The position numbers and the translations under genes were made by a program. The notes below the pieces were generated by a model that did not search any database, was not told the origin of the DNA, and saw nothing but the letters and a program-made list of their open reading frames with translations. Source: Candidatus Falkowbacteria bacterium LH_S3 (lineage in GTDB: Bacteria > Patescibacteriota > Patescibacteriia > Patescibacteriales > JAGXOH01). Taken from it: DNA of 8,534 nucleotides. The stretch lies in contig JAGXOH010000032.1 in assembly GCA_023659985.1 (NCBI GenBank), forward strand, positions 1 to 8,534, read 5' to 3'. Positions 7,275 through 8,534 of the stretch are shown piece after piece (the first letter of the stretch is position 1; the number at the start of each line of letters is the position of its first letter).

Positions 7275-7946
7275 ATGGCAAAAAATTTTGATGGCAGTTT
7301 ATCAGGCAGAACAACCATAGATAAGACACAAGAGGGTAAGGCTTCGGCTTATTTGCGCAGCAATAAACGTCTGAATAGACAGAGGCAAAAAGAAGGGGAA
7401 AAGAAAGAGAAAGGGGAGAATAAAGAGAAAGGGGGAGAAGAAAATGAAAGTAATTCCCGGAATTTACGTCAACAGCTGATGAATGCCAAGACAAGAAAAA
7501 AGAAAAAAAATATTAAGAAAAAAACTACTGGTAAAACAAAAGAAAAAGTTCTTCCTTCTGCTAAAATGGCAACAGGAAGGGCGTTAAGATGGTCTTGGTT
7601 GTCATTGATCTCTAGCTGGGGATTAACTTTAATCTATATTGATATTCATGTATTTATGCACTTTGTTCTGTCTGATGTTTTCTGTGGCTTAGGAGAAGAA
7701 TGGAGAATTGGTAGAATTGGTATTGTTGATAAAAATGCTGAAGGAAGAGTTAAAATAGCGGAGATAATTATTTGGGCACTTATTAATTTGTTAGTGCTTG
7801 CAGCTATTGCTTTAATATTAGCTATAATTGTTCTCTTAGTTCAAATTGTGGCACATCCTTATGATGCTTTAATGACGGGAGTACAAATGATTGGTAAGTT
7901 AATAGAAGATACAGTAGGGGGTATAATAGGGTATTTTGTAGACTAA
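7275..7946 (+). CDS. Small basic two-TM membrane protein of a T4SS-like cluster
   Basis: This 223-aa protein starts 10 bases after the giant gene's stop. ATG at 7275 was chosen over an in-frame TTG at 7236, which would overlap the upstream gene and adds an AT-codon-rich leader. Neither start has a visible Shine-Dalgarno sequence. Residues 31-93 are very rich in Lys, Glu and Arg and are probably cytoplasmic by the positive-inside rule. Hydrophobic spans lie at about 108-133 (SWLSLISSWGLTLIYIDIHV onwards) and 162-193, separated by a short loop with Cys137 and charged residues. The segment ATGRALRWSWLSLI leading into the first span resembles small membrane proteins I recall beside VirB6/TrbL-like genes in Parcubacteria. 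A role as an accessory inner-membrane subunit of a secretion or adhesion apparatus is inferred from context. No catalytic motif is seen. Confidence 0.85.
   Translation: MAKNFDGSLSGRTTIDKTQEGKASAYLRSNKRLNRQRQKEGEKKEKGENKEKGGEENESNSRNLRQQLMNAKTRKKKKNIKKKTTGKTKEKVLPSAKMATGRALRWSWLSLISSWGLTLIYIDIHVFMHFVLSDVFCGLGEEWRIGRIGIVDKNAEGRVKIAEIIIWALINLLVLAAIALILAIIVLLVQIVAHPYDALMTGVQMIGKLIEDTVGGIIGYFVD
7387..7444 (+). repeat. Polypurine tract with an imperfect 18-bp tandem duplication
   Basis: All but one of these 58 bases are A or G; the exception is T at 7421. The stretch aaagagaaaggggagaa (7404-7420) recurs at 7422-7439 with one extra G. It encodes the KEKGEN / KEKGGEE part of the basic N-terminus. 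Further A-runs follow: A6 at 7496-7501, A8 at 7503-7510 and A7 at 7518-7524. Such tracts are prone to replication or transcription slippage. Confidence 0.7.
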
Positions 7947-8004
7947 TAATAAAAACATTAGGAAAGGCTATAATAGAATTATTTTAAACAATATACTGTA
8001 GTTT
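7947..8004 (+). promoter_or_regulatory. AT-rich intergenic gap with a possible -10 box
   Basis: This 58-base gap between the two membrane-protein genes contains a perfect TATAAT at 7969-7974, 30 bases before the next ATG. There is no recognisable -35 hexamer 16-18 bases upstream and no extended -10 TG. In such AT-rich DNA the hexamer may be chance. The ATG at 8005 has no Shine-Dalgarno sequence in the preceding 15 bases; the only purine-rich stretch (aggaaagg, 7960-7967) is too far away to serve. Confidence 0.25.
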
Positions 8005-8534
8005 ATGTTTAAAAAAAATTACAAGATAAAAAGTTTTATAAAGTGGAAAGAGATTTTTGTTTTATTGTTATTGATCGGTGTAGCTGCGACAGCATTGGCT
8101 AAACCCAATTTTGCCAAAGAAGAAAATGGGACAGCTGGCGAAATAGAAGCTGGGACAGGTGTTGAAGCAGAAACTGAGACAACTGCCCAAGCAGAAGCTA
8201 TGACAGATATCCAAGAAGAAATTGTTACAGCATTGGCTGAACCTGCTTTTGCCAAAGAGGAGACAAGTGATGGAGGAGGAGATGATGAAGGGGGTTGGTC
8301 TATTACCTTTGGTTCAGTGGGAACCGCCGTGTTAACTATCCTTTCTATAATAGCGTATATCATTAATGCAGTAATAGGAGCTCTTATAACTTTAATGATA
8401 CAAATATTGGTTAATGTTGCCAGTTTTGACAAAATTATTAAGGTCCCTACAGTGCAAATAGGGTGGCTTGTTGTTAGAGACTTGTGTAACATGTCGTTTA
8501 TTTTAATATTTCTTTTTATTGCTTTTGCCACTAT
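8005..8534 (+). CDS. VirB6/TrbL-like polytopic membrane protein, 3' partial
   Basis: The frame begins at ATG 8005, the first start after an in-frame TAG at 7999-8001, and remains open to the window edge (176 codons visible). Residues 1-32 form a signal peptide: a Lys-rich n-region, hydrophobic core EIFVLLLLIGVAA, and cleavage expected after Ala32 (TALA|KP). Residues 40-79 are an acidic Thr/Ala/Glu linker made of five octapeptide repeats, followed by a Gly/Asp stretch (89-97). A long hydrophobic segment at about 102-139 fits one or two spans. The segment QIGWLVVRDLCNMSFILIFL then begins another span. The GW-(L/I)-V-RD-(L/I)-CNM phrase is what I remember from Parcubacteria proteins annotated as TrbL/VirB6-like. 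VirB6 family members form part of the inner-membrane channel of type IV secretion systems. Family assignment is by recall and hydrophobicity. The rest of the gene is needed to confirm it. Confidence 0.8.
   Translation, partial: MFKKNYKIKSFIKWKEIFVLLLLIGVAATALAKPNFAKEENGTAGEIEAGTGVEAETETTAQAEAMTDIQEEIVTALAEPAFAKEETSDGGGDDEGGWSITFGSVGTAVLTILSIIAYIINAVIGALITLMIQILVNVASFDKIIKVPTVQIGWLVVRDLCNMSFILIFLFIAFAT
8089..8262 (+). repeat. Duplicated signal-peptidase-like peptide TALAxPxFAKEE
   Basis: The peptide TALAKPNFAKEE (residues 29-40, DNA 8089-8124) recurs as TALAEPAFAKEE (residues 75-86, DNA 8227-8262). The copies are 138 bases apart and in frame, with 10 of 12 residues identical. The first copy spans the expected signal peptide cleavage site. 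The two copies bracket the 24-bp repeat array and overlap its edges, indicating local duplication. Confidence 0.75.
8121..8240 (+). repeat. Five imperfect 24-bp tandem repeats (octapeptide E-x-x-T-x4)
   Basis: Units start at 8121, 8145, 8169, 8193 and 8217 with an exact 24-base period. Each begins agaa and has a second conserved aca at unit positions 11-13. Neighbouring units match at 17, 17, 16 and 13 of 24 bases (hand count). In the reading frame they give ENGTAGEI, EAGTGVEA, ETETTAQA, EAMTDIQE and EIVTALAE, so Glu1 and Thr4 are invariant. The array forms the acidic linker directly after the signal peptide. Confidence 0.8.

Noticed and set aside
7394..7435. G-quadruplex from three G4-G5 runs
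   Set aside because: Only three runs are present and the loops are about 15 bases, too few and too long for a convincing quadruplex.
7970..7982. Small inverted repeat ATAAT-aga-ATTAT as terminator
   Set aside because: A five-base AT-only stem would be very unstable and only a short T run follows. It also overlaps the possible -10 box.
8019..8531. 170-codon minus-strand open frame
   Set aside because: It is antisense to the signal-peptide-bearing membrane gene, whose + strand reading has a coherent signal peptide, linker and membrane segments.
1..8534. CRISPR array, tRNA, rRNA, insertion sequence
   Set aside because: No regularly spaced direct repeats with unique spacers, no tRNA-like cloverleaf, no rRNA sequence and no transposase reading were seen. 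Nearly all of the window is occupied by the three + strand genes.

Overview
The window reads as part of an AT-rich bacterial genome, most likely a member of the Candidate Phyla Radiation (Patescibacteria, Parcubacteria-like). I infer this from the type of proteins encoded, not from any marker gene. The evidence is a giant cysteine-rich exported-looking protein, then a small basic membrane protein, then the start of a VirB6/TrbL-like polytopic membrane protein, all on the + strand. I recall this order from Parcubacteria type IV secretion-like clusters. The standard genetic code fits: a reading frame of about 2,420 codons contains no in-frame TGA and ends with TAA.

Layout. Positions 2-7264 hold one enormous open frame whose start lies outside the window. 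In order it has a conserved-looking N-terminal block, a charged helix, and a long cysteine-rich region with repeated C-x5-G-C-x2-aromatic motifs. That region is interrupted by three beta-sandwich modules resembling family 4/9 carbohydrate-binding modules. A dense cysteine ladder follows the second of these. After the third come a low-GC, Asp-rich segment and a C-terminal PKD-like domain. Positions 7275-7946 encode a 223-residue protein with a Lys/Glu-rich N-terminus and two membrane segments. After a 58-base AT-rich gap, positions 8005-8534 encode the first 176 residues of a signal-peptide-bearing membrane protein that runs off the window. This last gene carries five imperfect in-frame 24-bp tandem repeats just after its signal peptide.

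Working model (inference): the three genes form one transcription unit for an envelope apparatus. The VirB6/TrbL-like protein would be the inner-membrane channel part and the two-TM protein an accessory membrane subunit. The giant disulfide-rich protein would be displayed outside, with sugar-binding-like and PKD-like modules suited to attachment to host cells or matrix. No RNA genes, IS elements, CRISPR arrays or convincing terminators were seen. Only the + strand appears to be coding.
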